Shown: piece by piece, positions 8,174 through 19,734 of the stretch
Numbering within the stretch: the stretch's first letter is position 1
How the letters are laid out: each line of letters starts with the position of its first letter
DNA from: CADEFX01 sp050260355
Lineage (GTDB): Bacteria > Pseudomonadota > Alphaproteobacteria > Rhizobiales > Hyphomicrobiaceae
Assembly: GCA_050260355.1 (NCBI GenBank)
Contig: JBLNBZ010000111.1
Span: 1-33,925, forward strand
Direction: 5' to 3'
DNA: 33,925 bases
Notes under the pieces: model-generated
Told to the model about the DNA's origin: nothing
Databases searched by the model: none
What the model saw: the letters and a program-made list of their open reading frames with translations, nothing else
Translations under genes and position numbers: made by a program

Positions 8174-9694
8174 TCAGGGCCTCAGCCTCACGCCCTGCAG
8201 GCGAATGATGCCGTCGGCGTGCGGCGAGAAACCGTCGACCTTCTCGGCAACGCCCCAGAGCCACTTGTAATTGTAGAGGAAGATGTGGGCCCGATCGTCG
8301 AGATAGATCTGCGCGGCTGCGGCATAGTCGGCCAGACGCAGCGCGGGATCTGTTTTGCGGCGGGCTGCGGCGAGGTAGCCGTCGAGCTGCTGGTTGCAGT
8401 ATTTACCCCAGTTGAGGAACCCATCGCAGGCAAGCCAAATGCTGATGTTGCCGTCGGGATCGGCACGTCCTGACCAGATGACGATGGCCGCCTCGTAGTT
8501 CCCTTTGTTGGCGTTGCCGGTCAAGGTGCTCGCCTCGAGCACCTCGATCTTCATGTCGAACCCGGCCTCGCTGACCATCGACTGGATCACCTGCGCCACG
8601 TGGCTTTCCAGCGGGCTGTTCGGGACCGACAGCGTGAACGCGGGTCGCGGAATCCCTGCATCGGCGAGAAGCTTTTTCGCGCGCGCCACGTCACGCGCCG
8701 GCACGGGTCGCTCCTTGATGTACCACGGGCTGTCGACGGCATGCGGCTGATTGGTGGCCTGAAACTCGCCGTCGAACACCACCTGCATGAGCGCCCGGCG
8801 ATCGAGCGAAAGCTCCAAGGCTTCCCTGACGCGCGGGTCCTTGGCGAGCACCGATTGGGCCGCTCGCGGACCATGGGCGAGATTGATGGACATCGTGTTG
8901 TAGGCCAGCGCCGTGCTGGACACGACCTTGACCCGCTTGTCCTGCTTGAGCTGCTTGAGATCGGTGGGCTGCAGCCGCTCGACCAGCTCCAGGCCGCCGG
9001 CCAGCAGGTTCGCGGTGCGAACGGTCGCATCGGGCATGGGCTCGAAGACAACCTGCTCGAGATGGATGCGGCCAGCGTCCCAGTACTTGTCGAAGCGACG
9101 CACCACGATCTTCTGCTGCGCCACGCGCTCGACGAAGTGGAAGGGGCCTGCGCAGACGGGATGGTTGGCGATGTTCTGCCCGGCGGCAGCCAACGCCTTG
9201 GGCGACAGCATCATGCCGGCGCGATCCGCCAGCACGCTGAGCAACGGCGCGTCGGGCTCCGACAGCTCGATGCGGACCGTGAGCGGATCGACGACGACGA
9301 CATTCGCGATCGATTTGACCTCGCTCTTGCGCCGTGAATAGTCCGCCGACCGGTAGCGGTCGAGGTTCGCCTTCACCGCGTCGGCGTTGAAGGGCTCCCC
9401 GTCATGGAAGACGACGCCGGATCTCAGCTTGAGCTTCAGAGCTTTGCCGTCGTTCTCCCACGCCCACTCGGTCGCAAGCTGCGGCAGGTAGCCGAGCTTC
9501 GCATCGATGTCGATCAGCTTGTCGCAGAGGGCGGCAAAGACGATACGGCCGACGAACGTGCCGCCCTGCGCCGGGTCGAGCCGATCCGGGTCCTCCTGCA
9601 GGCCGATGCGCAGGGTCTGCGCTGCCGTGGGTGTCTGGGCGAGGCCGAGCCAAGCCGCCAGCCCAACGACGACCGAACGCAGGACCTTGCGCAT
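8174..9694 (-). CDS. ABC transporter substrate-binding protein, family 5 (peptide/nickel/opine type)
   Basis: A 506-residue exported protein. The N-terminus MRKVLRSVVVGLAAWLGLAQTP ending in TAAQT is a classic signal peptide without a lipobox. The mature part starts TLRIGLQEDPDRLDPAQGG and contains LATEWAWENDGKALKLKLRSGVVFHDGEPFNADAVKAN, both typical of SBP_bac_5 (DppA/OppA/NikA). The ATG at 9694 has GAGGAGGG six bases upstream. No permease or ATPase genes are nearby, so it is an orphan binding protein in this window. Such proteins can serve transporters encoded elsewhere. Neighbouring oxygenase, bicupin and MFS genes suggest handling of an organic compound, which is inference only. Confidence 0.93.
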   Translation of the reverse strand: MRKVLRSVVVGLAAWLGLAQTPTAAQTLRIGLQEDPDRLDPAQGGTFVGRIVFAALCDKLIDIDAKLGYLPQLATEWAWENDGKALKLKLRSGVVFHDGEPFNADAVKANLDRYRSADYSRRKSEVKSIANVVVVDPLTVRIELSEPDAPLLSVLADRAGMMLSPKALAAAGQNIANHPVCAGPFHFVERVAQQKIVVRRFDKYWDAGRIHLEQVVFEPMPDATVRTANLLAGGLELVERLQPTDLKQLKQDKRVKVVSSTALAYNTMSINLAHGPRAAQSVLAKDPRVREALELSLDRRALMQVVFDGEFQATNQPHAVDSPWYIKERPVPARDVARAKKLLADAGIPRPAFTLSVPNSPLESHVAQVIQSMVSEAGFDMKIEVLEASTLTGNANKGNYEAAIVIWSGRADPDGNISIWLACDGFLNWGKYCNQQLDGYLAAARRKTDPALRLADYAAAAQIYLDDRAHIFLYNYKWLWGVAEKVDGFSPHADGIIRLQGVRLRP

Positions 9695-9742
9695 CGTGTT
9701 CCCTCCTCACGCCTGAAGGCCCGAGGAGTGCCAAGTCTCGCG

Positions 9743-10363
9743 CTACGCCGCGCTCAACTTCTTCATGGCGGCGGAGAGCGTGTGGCGCACCTTGTGCCAG
9801 CCCTTGGACCCCTCACTCGTCATCCAGTTCATCTGCAGCGAGCGGCGCTGGCCCTCGAAGGGATGATGCCCGTGCCAGCTGTTGTCGGAGCGCTTGAAGA
9901 CGAGCAGCGTGCCGTTGTCGGGCGGCACCTCGGCGACGAAGTCGTCGACGTCATGGCCGTTCCTCAGGATGCGCAGGCGCCCGCCCGGCTGCTGCCAGTT
10001 CTCGTTGAGATATAGCAGCACCGTGATGATCTTGTCCTTGGAATCGGTGTGGATCTGGCCGTCCTTGGCGCGCGTGTAGCCGCGCAGCGAGTACATCTTC
10101 GGCTTGCCCGACAGATCGACGCCGAACCGCTCGGCGATGACCGCCTCGAACTCGGGTCCGTCGAGCTCGTCGATCACCTCCTTGATCGCCATGTCGGCAT
10201 CGAGGCTTTCGATCGGGTAGCTGCCGCCTTTCTCGATCTTCGGATAGGTGGCGTTGATGCGGCGGACCATGTCGGGCCCCAAAAAGCCTGGCACGATCGT
10301 ATACATGAAGGGAGTGGTCTCGATCTTGGCAGCCTTGAGCTTGTCGATCGCCAGATGGCCCAT
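9743..10363 (-). CDS. 2-oxoglutarate/Fe(II)-dependent oxygenase family protein
   Basis: A 206-residue soluble protein with a double-stranded beta-helix oxygenase pattern. The iron ligands are readable as His105-x-Asp107 (GQIHTDSKDKI) and a distal histidine in NSWHGHHPFEG (164-167), followed by Arg173/Arg174 for 2-oxoglutarate (QRRSLQMNW). Between them is VLLYLNENWQQPGGRLRIL, the usual prolyl-4-hydroxylase-like core. The substrate is unknown. The ATG at 10363 follows AAGGGGGA by eight bases. The gene starts 19 bases after the ELM1-like gene and ends 48 bases before the solute-binding protein gene, so it is probably co-transcribed with both. Confidence 0.88.
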   Translation of the reverse strand: MGHLAIDKLKAAKIETTPFMYTIVPGFLGPDMVRRINATYPKIEKGGSYPIESLDADMAIKEVIDELDGPEFEAVIAERFGVDLSGKPKMYSLRGYTRAKDGQIHTDSKDKIITVLLYLNENWQQPGGRLRILRNGHDVDDFVAEVPPDNGTLLVFKRSDNSWHGHHPFEGQRRSLQMNWMTSEGSKGWHKVRHTLSAAMKKLSAA

Positions 10364-10382
10364 TGCAATCGTCCCCCTTTTT

Positions 10383-11423
10383 TCAGTCCGGCGCGTGCCC
10401 CCTCCCGGACACGAGTCCCCCGAGCATGGCTTTGCGCCGGGTCAGGCGCCGCTCGATCTCGCGAGCTATCTCCTGCGCGGAGTCTAGCGGCGTGTAGGTC
10501 CACGTCTCAAGCTTGGTAACCGTTTCGGGCAGCAGCCGTGTCGCGCCATAGCGCCGCAGCGACTCGTGGAATCGTTCGAACTTGGCCGAGCCGCCGGAGG
10601 GTTGGAACACCCAGACCGGGCGCCCCGTGGCACACGGCTCGCCCGTCATGTTGACGCTGTCGGCGGTGACGACGAACTGGTCGGCATGCGCCAGGAATGC
10701 GGGATAGGGATTGTCCCCTGTTTCGTCCCATATGAAGCGCGGTGCACCCTCAGTGGCCCGCACTGCGGCCGCCAGCAGGCGCTTGTGGGTGCGGCGCGAG
10801 GGCGTGACGAGGAAGCTGGCGCCGAGCCGCGCGAAGGAACGCAGCGACGCCTCGAACCGGTCGTCGTCGGCCTCCGTGAAACGGTAGACGCCGTTCTTGC
10901 CGCCGAGAATCACGGCGATGCGCGGTCGCGGCAGCGCGGCGATGAAAGGAGGGAGCGTGCGTTGCAGCTCGACCAGCCGCGCCTGCGAGAAGCTGTGCGG
11001 GGCGGTGAGCGTGGTGATGACGTTGGGACCGCGGCGGCGATCGTGCTCCGGCACCCAGATCAGGTCGGCGGTATTGGCGCCCGTCTTCGGGTCCTGCAAG
11101 ACGACTGTGTAGGTCGCAATCCCTGCCCGGCGGCGCAGCGCGCGCAGATAGGGAATGGACTGGCGGCCTGTGGCAATGGCGAGCCTCGGCCACGGCGGGC
11201 CGAAGGTACCCTGCTCGTTGCCGAACCGCTCGGCAGGGTCGACGGGGCCCCATGGCGCTATCACGCTCCACGGACGGCGCGGCCGGACCTGCTTCCATTC
11301 CGCGGCCACACCCAGCGCATCGGCGACGCCGCGGGCCTGCACCTGCATGCCCGCCTTCTCGTCCGTGATGATCCAGGCCGTCGCGCCGGCGAGCGGTTTG
11401 CCCATGCTCTGCCGATCGTTCAT
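10383..11423 (-). CDS. Mitochondrial fission ELM1-like protein
   Basis: A 346-residue soluble protein of the ELM1/COG3660 family, found in many alphaproteobacteria and plants. Landmarks are the N-terminal IITDEKAGMQVQARGVADAL, a central RIAVILGGKNGVYRFTEADD, and QFVVTADSVNMTGEPCATGRPVWVF near residue 270, which together look like a two-lobed GT-B glycosyltransferase-like fold. The bacterial function is not established. The start at 11423 (ATG) has only a weak GGCGG upstream; an alternative ATG lies six codons inside (MGKPLAG). A second, partial family member begins at 33421. The gene is divergent from the Lrp-type regulator. Confidence 0.88.
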   Translation of the reverse strand: MNDRQSMGKPLAGATAWIITDEKAGMQVQARGVADALGVAAEWKQVRPRRPWSVIAPWGPVDPAERFGNEQGTFGPPWPRLAIATGRQSIPYLRALRRRAGIATYTVVLQDPKTGANTADLIWVPEHDRRRGPNVITTLTAPHSFSQARLVELQRTLPPFIAALPRPRIAVILGGKNGVYRFTEADDDRFEASLRSFARLGASFLVTPSRRTHKRLLAAAVRATEGAPRFIWDETGDNPYPAFLAHADQFVVTADSVNMTGEPCATGRPVWVFQPSGGSAKFERFHESLRRYGATRLLPETVTKLETWTYTPLDSAQEIAREIERRLTRRKAMLGGLVSGRGHAPD

Positions 11424-11562
11424 CCCGCCGCCCCCGGGGTCTGCAAGCCGCCTGGCGATCGATCATCCAAGCAACAAACTTGCGGCATCTGCGCCCAAGC
11501 GTAATCTTCTGTCACGCGCGACTCGGGCCGCGCCTCCAACAGAAGGGTCTCGCATAGTCCCA

Positions 11563-12051
11563 ATGCGCAGCCGCCTCGATGCTACCGATTGGCGCATCCT
11601 CAAGGAGCTGCAGGCCGATGGCCGCATCACCAACGTGGCCCTGGCTGCACGCGTAGGATTGACCGCCCCGCCCTGCCTGCGCCGCGTGCAGGCGCTGGAG
11701 CAGTCGGGCCTGATCTCCGGCTATTATGCTGCCGTCGACGACAAGATGGCGGGCTTCGAGGTGACGGCCTTCGCCATGGTGCGCCTGCATGCCCAAGCGG
11801 AAGCCGACCTGCGTGCCTTCGAGGACCTGATCCTCAAGTGGCCGATGGTGCGTGAGGCCCACATGCTGTCGGGCGACATCGACTACATGCTGAAATGCGT
11901 GGCCCGCGACATGACGAGCTTCCAAGACTTCGTCCTGCGCGAGCTCACCGCGGCGCCCAACGTCGCCAGCGTCAAAACGGCCGTCACCATCCGCCGCGCC
12001 AAGTTCGAGGCCGGCGTGCCGGTCGCCCTGGCCGTCTCCGCGCAGGATTGA
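11563..12051 (+). CDS. Lrp/AsnC family transcriptional regulator
   Basis: A 162-residue regulator of the usual Lrp length. The N-terminal helix-turn-helix reads LDATDWRILKELQADGRITNVALAARVGLTAPPCLRR-VQALEQSGLI in two stretches, followed by the RAM ligand-sensing domain (GFEVTAFAMVRLHAQAEAD, then VREAHMLSGDIDYMLKCVARD). Lrp-type proteins sense amino acids and form octamers. The ATG at 11563 is the first of the family-typical N-terminus (MRSRLDATDW); GAAGGG is rather far upstream. It is divergent from the ELM1-like gene and convergent with greA. Its targets are not obvious from the window; autoregulation is usual. Confidence 0.92.
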   Translation: MRSRLDATDWRILKELQADGRITNVALAARVGLTAPPCLRRVQALEQSGLISGYYAAVDDKMAGFEVTAFAMVRLHAQAEADLRAFEDLILKWPMVREAHMLSGDIDYMLKCVARDMTSFQDFVLRELTAAPNVASVKTAVTIRRAKFEAGVPVALAVSAQD

Positions 12052-12075
12052 TCGCGGCACGCCTGCCGGCGCGGC

Positions 12076-12555
12076 TCACTTGTACTCGATCTTGAGGATC
12101 TCGTAGGAGCGCGAGCCCTTCGGCGTCGTGACCTCCGCCGACTCACCCTTCGATTTGCCGATCAGAGCCCGTGCAATCGGCGAGGAGATCGAAACCTTGC
12201 CATCGCGCACGTTGGCTTCGATGTCGCCGACGATCTTGTATTTGACCTTCTCGCCCGAATCCTCGTCCTCGAGCGTGACCGTGGCGCCGAATTTCACCGT
12301 GTCACCCGAGAGCTTGGACGGGTCGATGACATCGGCACGCGAAACCTTGTCCTCGAGCTCGGCGACTTTGGCCTCGTTAAGGCCTTGAGCCTCCTTGGCC
12401 GCGTGATACTCGGCGTTCTCCGACAGGTCGCCATGCGAGCGCGCCTCAGCGATCTGCTGAATGATGCGTGGGCGCTCTACGGACTTGAGGCGGTGAAGCT
12501 CCTCTTCGAGCTTCTTGAACCCCTCGATGGTCATCGGCACCTTTTCCATTGCCAT
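12076..12555 (-). CDS. greA: Transcription elongation factor GreA
   Basis: A 159-residue protein of standard GreA length (E. coli 158). The N-terminal coiled coil that enters the RNA polymerase secondary channel carries the tip motif GDLSENAEYHAAKE, with the acidic residues needed for transcript cleavage. The C-terminal FKBP-like domain ends in GSRSYEILKIEYK. GreA rescues backtracked polymerase. The ATG at 12555 is chosen because GGGAG lies nine bases upstream; a GTG directly before it and an ATG two codons inside are less well placed. It lies 117 bases downstream of carB on the same strand, a frequent alphaproteobacterial arrangement. Confidence 0.96.
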   Translation of the reverse strand: MAMEKVPMTIEGFKKLEEELHRLKSVERPRIIQQIAEARSHGDLSENAEYHAAKEAQGLNEAKVAELEDKVSRADVIDPSKLSGDTVKFGATVTLEDEDSGEKVKYKIVGDIEANVRDGKVSISSPIARALIGKSKGESAEVTTPKGSRSYEILKIEYK

Positions 12556-12622
12556 CACTCACGTCTCCCGGTCGCCCGGCCCACGAGCCGGCGCCTCATC
12601 ATAGTCTCACTCAGTCCTAGAG

Positions 12623-12658
12623 GTTTGACCAGAGCCTTGCCCACAGCCTGGTCAGAAC
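12623..12658. promoter_or_regulatory. Inverted repeat between carB and greA
   Basis: TGACCAG (12626-12632) pairs with CTGGTCA (12648-12654). GTT (12623-12625) also pairs with AAC (12656-12658) across one bulged G, giving a 10-bp stem with a 15-base loop. It sits 68 bases before greA and about 15 bases after the carB stop. No T-run follows on the minus strand beyond a short CAAACC, so it is not a convincing intrinsic terminator. It could be an operator, an RNA processing hairpin or chance. Confidence 0.3.
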
Positions 12659-12672
12659 GCGCTGGGGCCCAG

Positions 12673-15954
<3,282 letters not shown>

Positions 15955-16055
15955 GAGCGGGCTTCATAATGCAGCGCAGCACGTATGGCTATAGGCCCCG
16001 CTGAGAAACCAACGCTCAATGGTGGAGCCGCCCGATCCGAAGCGGCGCGGCACCG

Positions 16056-16069
16056 GCCATCATGATGGC
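16056..16069. repeat. Palindrome in the ChaN-carB gap
   Basis: GCCATCATGATGGC is a perfect 14-base palindrome in the 123-base gap between the ChaN gene and carB, about 100 bases before carB. It could be an operator for carB or a chance palindrome. No T-run adjoins it in the direction of carB transcription; TTTTTAC precedes it on the minus strand. Confidence 0.25.
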
Positions 16070-16077
16070 GTAAAAAG

Positions 16078-17127
16078 TCAGCCCTTTTTCCGGGCGGGCG
16101 TCATGCCCTCGCAAGGGTCCCCGCGCTCCACGCGCGGCGTGAACAGGACAAAATCGGCAGCAGCCTTACCGGCGGGATCGTGGGGCGGGTAGGCATCCGG
16201 CTCGAGCTGGCCCTCCTCCACCTCCAGGAACATGATCGATACGATGGGCTTGTCCGGCGCCCGGGCACGCAGATGCCAGGGCACACCGCGGTCGGTGCGC
16301 ACGTGCCCGTTGCCGGCGATCAAAATGGCCACGCCGTGCTTGTCGGCAGCCGCCAGCATGGCGTCGGCGAAGGCCGCGTCGCGATAGCGCTGGGCGATGG
16401 CCATTGGGCCGATGGCCTGCTCGGGAATGGCGCCGCAGTGGCTCCCCCTCAGCTCGCCGGCGAGCGACTGCTCGAGGTCCTGGGGCATCGGCGCGTCGAG
16501 TTGCAGACGCACGCGCTCGTCCTCGGAAAGCTGGCTCTTGTCCCCCCGCGCGACCGCGCGAACCTGCTCGCGCGGCGGGCTCGCGGGATAGATCGGCACG
16601 TTCGCAGCCAGCACGGAGCTGAACAGCGGGGCAAAGACGTCCTCGGAGGGCCAGCTGCCCTTCTTCCACTCGAGAAGGCGAAAGAGGTCATCGGGCGTCG
16701 CCGGCCGGCCCGCCGAACGCTTCAACTCGTCGAGCTCGTCGAGGGCGGACTGCTGGCGCGTGGTGATGTGCTCGAACACGACGCCGGGCAGCGGCTGCCG
16801 CTTGGCGCGGACGCTGACAGCCCAGCCCTGCAGGGCATGCGCGTCGGGGTTGTCGTGCACCTCGCCGAGCAGCAGGAAAGTCGCGCGGCCCATCGCATCC
16901 TCGAAGGCGGCGAGCGGCACAAACGAGCGCGTTGCCGTCGACCAGAGCCGGCCCACCAGGGGATGGTCGCGCAGTCCGCTCGAGGACCACTGAAACCCCG
17001 GCGGCAACCCGGCAGGGGGCGGGCTCTCCGCCCGAGCCATGCCGCCCACAGCGGCGGCCGTGCTGAGCGTCAAGCCGATAAGCAGACCGGCTCGCAAACG
17101 ATGGCGCAGACGCGAGCGATCAGCCAA
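16078..17127 (-). CDS. ChaN-family (haem-binding/Tiki-like) exported protein
   Basis: A 349-residue protein with an N-terminal signal segment (LRAGLLIGLTLSTAAAVGG, cleavage near ARAES). The family motif LLGEVHDNPDAHALQ is near residue 87, VFEHITTRQQ follows, and GNGHVRTDRGVPWHLRA is in the C-terminal half; these conserved His/Glu positions define ChaN/DUF399 of the EreA/TraB/Tiki superfamily. Campylobacter ChaN binds haem and belongs to iron uptake; here no lipobox is obvious and no iron genes are adjacent, so that role is not assured. The start is TTG at 17127, overlapping the end of the upstream Uma2 gene by 8 bases with GCGGA eight bases upstream, which suggests translational coupling. An internal TTG ten codons on is an alternative. 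Confidence 0.82.
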   Translation of the reverse strand: MADRSRLRHRLRAGLLIGLTLSTAAAVGGMARAESPPPAGLPPGFQWSSSGLRDHPLVGRLWSTATRSFVPLAAFEDAMGRATFLLLGEVHDNPDAHALQGWAVSVRAKRQPLPGVVFEHITTRQQSALDELDELKRSAGRPATPDDLFRLLEWKKGSWPSEDVFAPLFSSVLAANVPIYPASPPREQVRAVARGDKSQLSEDERVRLQLDAPMPQDLEQSLAGELRGSHCGAIPEQAIGPMAIAQRYRDAAFADAMLAAADKHGVAILIAGNGHVRTDRGVPWHLRARAPDKPIVSIMFLEVEEGQLEPDAYPPHDPAGKAAADFVLFTPRVERGDPCEGMTPARKKG

Positions 17128-17719
17128 TTTTCAGATCCGCCAGCTTCAACGCGAGCGGCGCGACCAGAAGCGGCACCAATGCGCCGTCGGCCGGCACCTC
17201 GACGACGCTCTGATAGCCGGCGCCGGAGGGCTCGCGAAACACACGCGCCGCCAATGTCTGCGCGTCGATCACCCAGTAGTCCTTGATACCCAGCTCCGCA
17301 TAGACCTGCGACTTGCGCCCGACATCGTAGCCAAAGCTGGACGCGGCGATTTCGACGGCCAGCAGCACGTCGGATGGTGCAACCCCGCTGGGCTCGGCCA
17401 CATTGTTGAAGATCAGTATGTCCGGTTCCAGGTAGGTGTCCTGGTTTGGCCGCCAGCCGAGCTCGACGGCAAGCAGCAAGCCGTCGGGCAGCCGGCGGTA
17501 CATCCAATTCGTGAGTATGATCTTTACGTTCTCGTGCCGATTGCCCTTGGCCGCCATCGGAACAAGCTCTCCCCCGATCAGCTCTACACGATCGGCCTCG
17601 GTCAACACGCCGGCATCGATCAGCCGATCCAGATCGGCATTGCTCCAGCGCAGCCGCGGCAGTCCTTCGGCTGCCTGCGTCGTCGGAAGCATGCGGGGCT
17701 GTCCCAGAAGCTCGTTCAT
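17120..17719 (-). CDS. Uma2 family (PD-(D/E)XK-like) endonuclease-fold protein
   Basis: A 199-residue protein of the Uma2/DUF820 family, a restriction-endonuclease-like fold. The family layout is clear: LRWSNADLDRLIDAGVL, VELIGGELVPMAAKGNRHE, the catalytic YLEPDILIF, VEIAASSFGYDVGRKSQVYA (E...K of the PD-ExK site) and IKDYWVIDAQTLAARVFREP. The biological role is not settled; the family is very abundant in cyanobacteria and scattered in proteobacteria. The ATG at 17719 is used; GTG two codons upstream (17725) is possible. The gene lies 43 bases after carA and overlaps the ChaN gene by 8 bases, so it seems to be carried in the car transcript. A paralogue is at 24497. Confidence 0.88.
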   Translation of the reverse strand: MNELLGQPRMLPTTQAAEGLPRLRWSNADLDRLIDAGVLTEADRVELIGGELVPMAAKGNRHENVKIILTNWMYRRLPDGLLLAVELGWRPNQDTYLEPDILIFNNVAEPSGVAPSDVLLAVEIAASSFGYDVGRKSQVYAELGIKDYWVIDAQTLAARVFREPSGAGYQSVVEVPADGALVPLLVAPLALKLADLKIG

Positions 17720-17762
17720 TGCCACACGCTACCAGGAACCTACTGCGACGGGAAATGCTGGA

Positions 17763-18983
17763 TCAGCGCTCGGGCACCGCTTTCTGTCCTTTGCGGGCGC
17801 GCATCAGATTAACGAAGCGCGTGAAGAGGTAGTGGCTGTCCTCGGGCCCCGGAGAGGCCTCCGGGTGATACTGGACCGAGAACACCGGCTTGCCCTTCAC
17901 CTGCAAGCCGCAGTTGCTGCCGTCGAACAAGGAGACGTGCGTCTCCTCGACATTGTCCGGAAGCGACTGGCGGTCGACCGCGAAGCCATGGTTCATCGAG
18001 GTGATCTCGACCTTGCCGGTCGTGAAGTCCTTCACCGGGTGGTTGGCGCCGTGGTGGCCCTGCTTCATCTTGAGCGTGCGCCCGCCGAGCGCCAGCCCCA
18101 GCATCTGATGCCCGAGGCAGATGCCGAACACCGGCACACCACTGTCGACGAGCTTCTTGATCTCGGGCACCGCGTACTTGCCGGTGGCGGCCGGGTCGCC
18201 GGGACCGTTGGACAGGAACACTCCATCCGGCTTGCGCTCCAGGATCTCCTCGGCCTTCTCGGTTGCCGGCACGACCGTCACCTTGCAGCCGGCGGTGGCC
18301 AGCCGGCGCAGGATATTGCGCTTAAGCCCGTAGTCGACGGCGACGACGTGAAACTGCGGGTCCGCCTGGCGGCCGTAGCCCTTGCCCCACACCCAGCGCA
18401 TCTCGTCCCAGGTGTAGCTTTGGCCGGTGGTCACCTCGGGGACCAGATCCATGCCGTCGAGGCCGGGCCAGGCCTTGGCGTCTGCCTCGAGCTTGTCGAG
18501 GTCGAACTGCGCCGAAGGCTCGTGTGCGATGACGCCGTTGGGCATGCCGAGCTCGCGGATGCGGGCGGTGAGCGCACGGGTATCGATCCCGGCGATGGCA
18601 ATGATGCCGCGGCTCTTGAGCCAGCGATCGAGATGCTCGACCGCGCGATAGTTGGACGGATCGGTCACCGATGCGCGCAGCACGCAGCCTCTGACGCCGG
18701 AGCGGGACGCGAGATTGGAGGTCTCCGTGTCCTCCTGGTTGGTGCCGACGTTGCCGATATGCGGGAAGGTGAAGGTGATGATCTGGCCGGCGTAGGAGGG
18801 GTCCGTGAGGATCTCCTGGTAGCCGGTCATGGCCGTATTGAAGCAGACTTCGCCGACCGCCGCCCCCGTGGCCCCGAGGCCCTGGCCCGCAATCACGCTG
18901 CCGTCGGCAAGCACCAGACGCGCCGTCAGCGGAGCGTCCGTCCAGGGTGCCGGTTGCAAAGCTGATCCTGCAGTCGTGGTCAT
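17763..18983 (-). CDS. carA: Carbamoyl-phosphate synthase small subunit
   Basis: A 406-residue protein. The N-terminal CarA-specific domain (ARLVLADGSVIAGQGLGATG, then GEVCFNTAMTGYQEILTDPSY) is followed by a class I glutamine amidotransferase domain. The nucleophile cysteine is in PVFGICLGHQMLGLALGG, and the His/Glu pair is in VQYHPEASPGPEDS. It hydrolyses glutamine and passes ammonia to CarB. The ATG at 18983 has GGGAG nine bases upstream, and a good promoter lies 49 bases further up (19032-19060). It is divergent from the GatB/YqeY gene. Uma2 and ChaN follow on the same strand before carB. Confidence 0.98.
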   Translation of the reverse strand: MTTTAGSALQPAPWTDAPLTARLVLADGSVIAGQGLGATGAAVGEVCFNTAMTGYQEILTDPSYAGQIITFTFPHIGNVGTNQEDTETSNLASRSGVRGCVLRASVTDPSNYRAVEHLDRWLKSRGIIAIAGIDTRALTARIRELGMPNGVIAHEPSAQFDLDKLEADAKAWPGLDGMDLVPEVTTGQSYTWDEMRWVWGKGYGRQADPQFHVVAVDYGLKRNILRRLATAGCKVTVVPATEKAEEILERKPDGVFLSNGPGDPAATGKYAVPEIKKLVDSGVPVFGICLGHQMLGLALGGRTLKMKQGHHGANHPVKDFTTGKVEITSMNHGFAVDRQSLPDNVEETHVSLFDGSNCGLQVKGKPVFSVQYHPEASPGPEDSHYLFTRFVNLMRARKGQKAVPER

Positions 18984-19031
18984 AGCGCTCGTCTCCCACA
19001 GCCGGTTGGCCCGCCGGCCGCTTGCGTGCGG

Positions 19032-19060
19032 AAACTAGGGATGCGGATGGGTGCGGTCAA
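19032..19060 (-). promoter_or_regulatory. Probable sigma-70 promoter of carA
   Basis: On the minus strand TTGACC (19055-19060) and TAGTTT (19032-19037) are separated by exactly 17 bases. This puts the transcript start around 19025 and leaves about 40 bases of leader before carA. It is likely the main promoter of the car block. No attenuator-like leader peptide was seen. Confidence 0.55.
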
Positions 19061-19092
19061 CGGCGCGCGGCAGGCGGCCGGACGATCGAGCC

Positions 19093-19121
19093 TTGCCCCT
19101 CCCCCTATGCCTGCCCTACAT
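19093..19121 (+). promoter_or_regulatory. Possible promoter of the GatB/YqeY gene
   Basis: TTGCCC (19093-19098) and CTACAT (19116-19121) have a 17-base spacer, back to back with the carA promoter. The predicted start is about 25 bases before the ATG at 19154. The -35 box is good and the -10 is moderate. Confidence 0.4.
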
Positions 19122-19153
19122 CAACGCATGCGGATCGAGATGCGGAGCCTGTG

Positions 19154-19612
19154 ATGCGCGAGCGCCTGACCCAAGCCATGAAGGACGCCATGCGCGCCAA
19201 GGACCAGAAACGGCTGACCACCGTGCGCATGATGTTGTCGGCCATCAAGGACCACGACCTCGGCATCAAGCCGGTCGGCGGGCAACCGGGGGCGGCGGCC
19301 ACTGACGCCGACATCGCCCAGATCCTGGCGCGCATGATCAAGCAGCGTCGCGACTCCATTGATGCCTACGAGAAGGCAGGGCGCATGGAGCTTGCCCAGA
19401 ACGAGAAGGCCGAGATCGCCATCATCGAGGAGTTCCTGCCCAAGCAGCTCGGCGAGGCGGAGATGCGGGAGGCAGTCGCAGCGGCCATCAAGGAGGCCGG
19501 AGCGCAGGGCCCGAAGGACATGGGCAAGGCCATGGGCCTCCTCAAACAGCGGTACGCCGGGCAGATGGATTTCGGCAAGGCGAGCGCGCTGGTGAAGGAG
19601 CTGCTGAAATAG
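19154..19612 (+). CDS. GatB/YqeY domain-containing protein
   Basis: A 152-residue helical protein matching YqeY in full: MRERLTQAMKDAMRAKDQKR, TVRMMLSAIKDHDL, IKQRRDSIDAYEKAGR, EKAEIAIIEEFLPKQL and KDMGKAMGLLKQRYAGQMDFGKASALVKELL. It corresponds to the tRNA-binding tail domain of the GatB amidotransferase subunit as a stand-alone protein; its role may be tRNA-related but is not established. The ATG at 19154 has GGAG six bases upstream. The frame is open further upstream without a better start. Its place between carA and dnaG is a standard alphaproteobacterial gene order. Confidence 0.92.
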   Translation: MRERLTQAMKDAMRAKDQKRLTTVRMMLSAIKDHDLGIKPVGGQPGAAATDADIAQILARMIKQRRDSIDAYEKAGRMELAQNEKAEIAIIEEFLPKQLGEAEMREAVAAAIKEAGAQGPKDMGKAMGLLKQRYAGQMDFGKASALVKELLK

Positions 19613-19734
19613 CGGCCGCCGGTTCGCAGCAAGAGACCTGTGGATTACGGGTGCGATGAGGGCGTCCGGCTCGCCCTACCCCTGTCGGATCAAGATTCGA
19701 ATCGCCAAGTGCGCTAGGTCAGCACCAAGGAGTC

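Noticed and set aside
11466..11490. CAAG...CTTG dyad in the ELM1-Lrp gap as an Lrp operator
   Set aside because: Only a 4-base stem; expected by chance at this length.
16056..16069. Palindrome before carB as terminator of the ChaN gene
   Set aside because: No T-run follows the palindrome in the direction of transcription; kept only as a low-confidence repeat.
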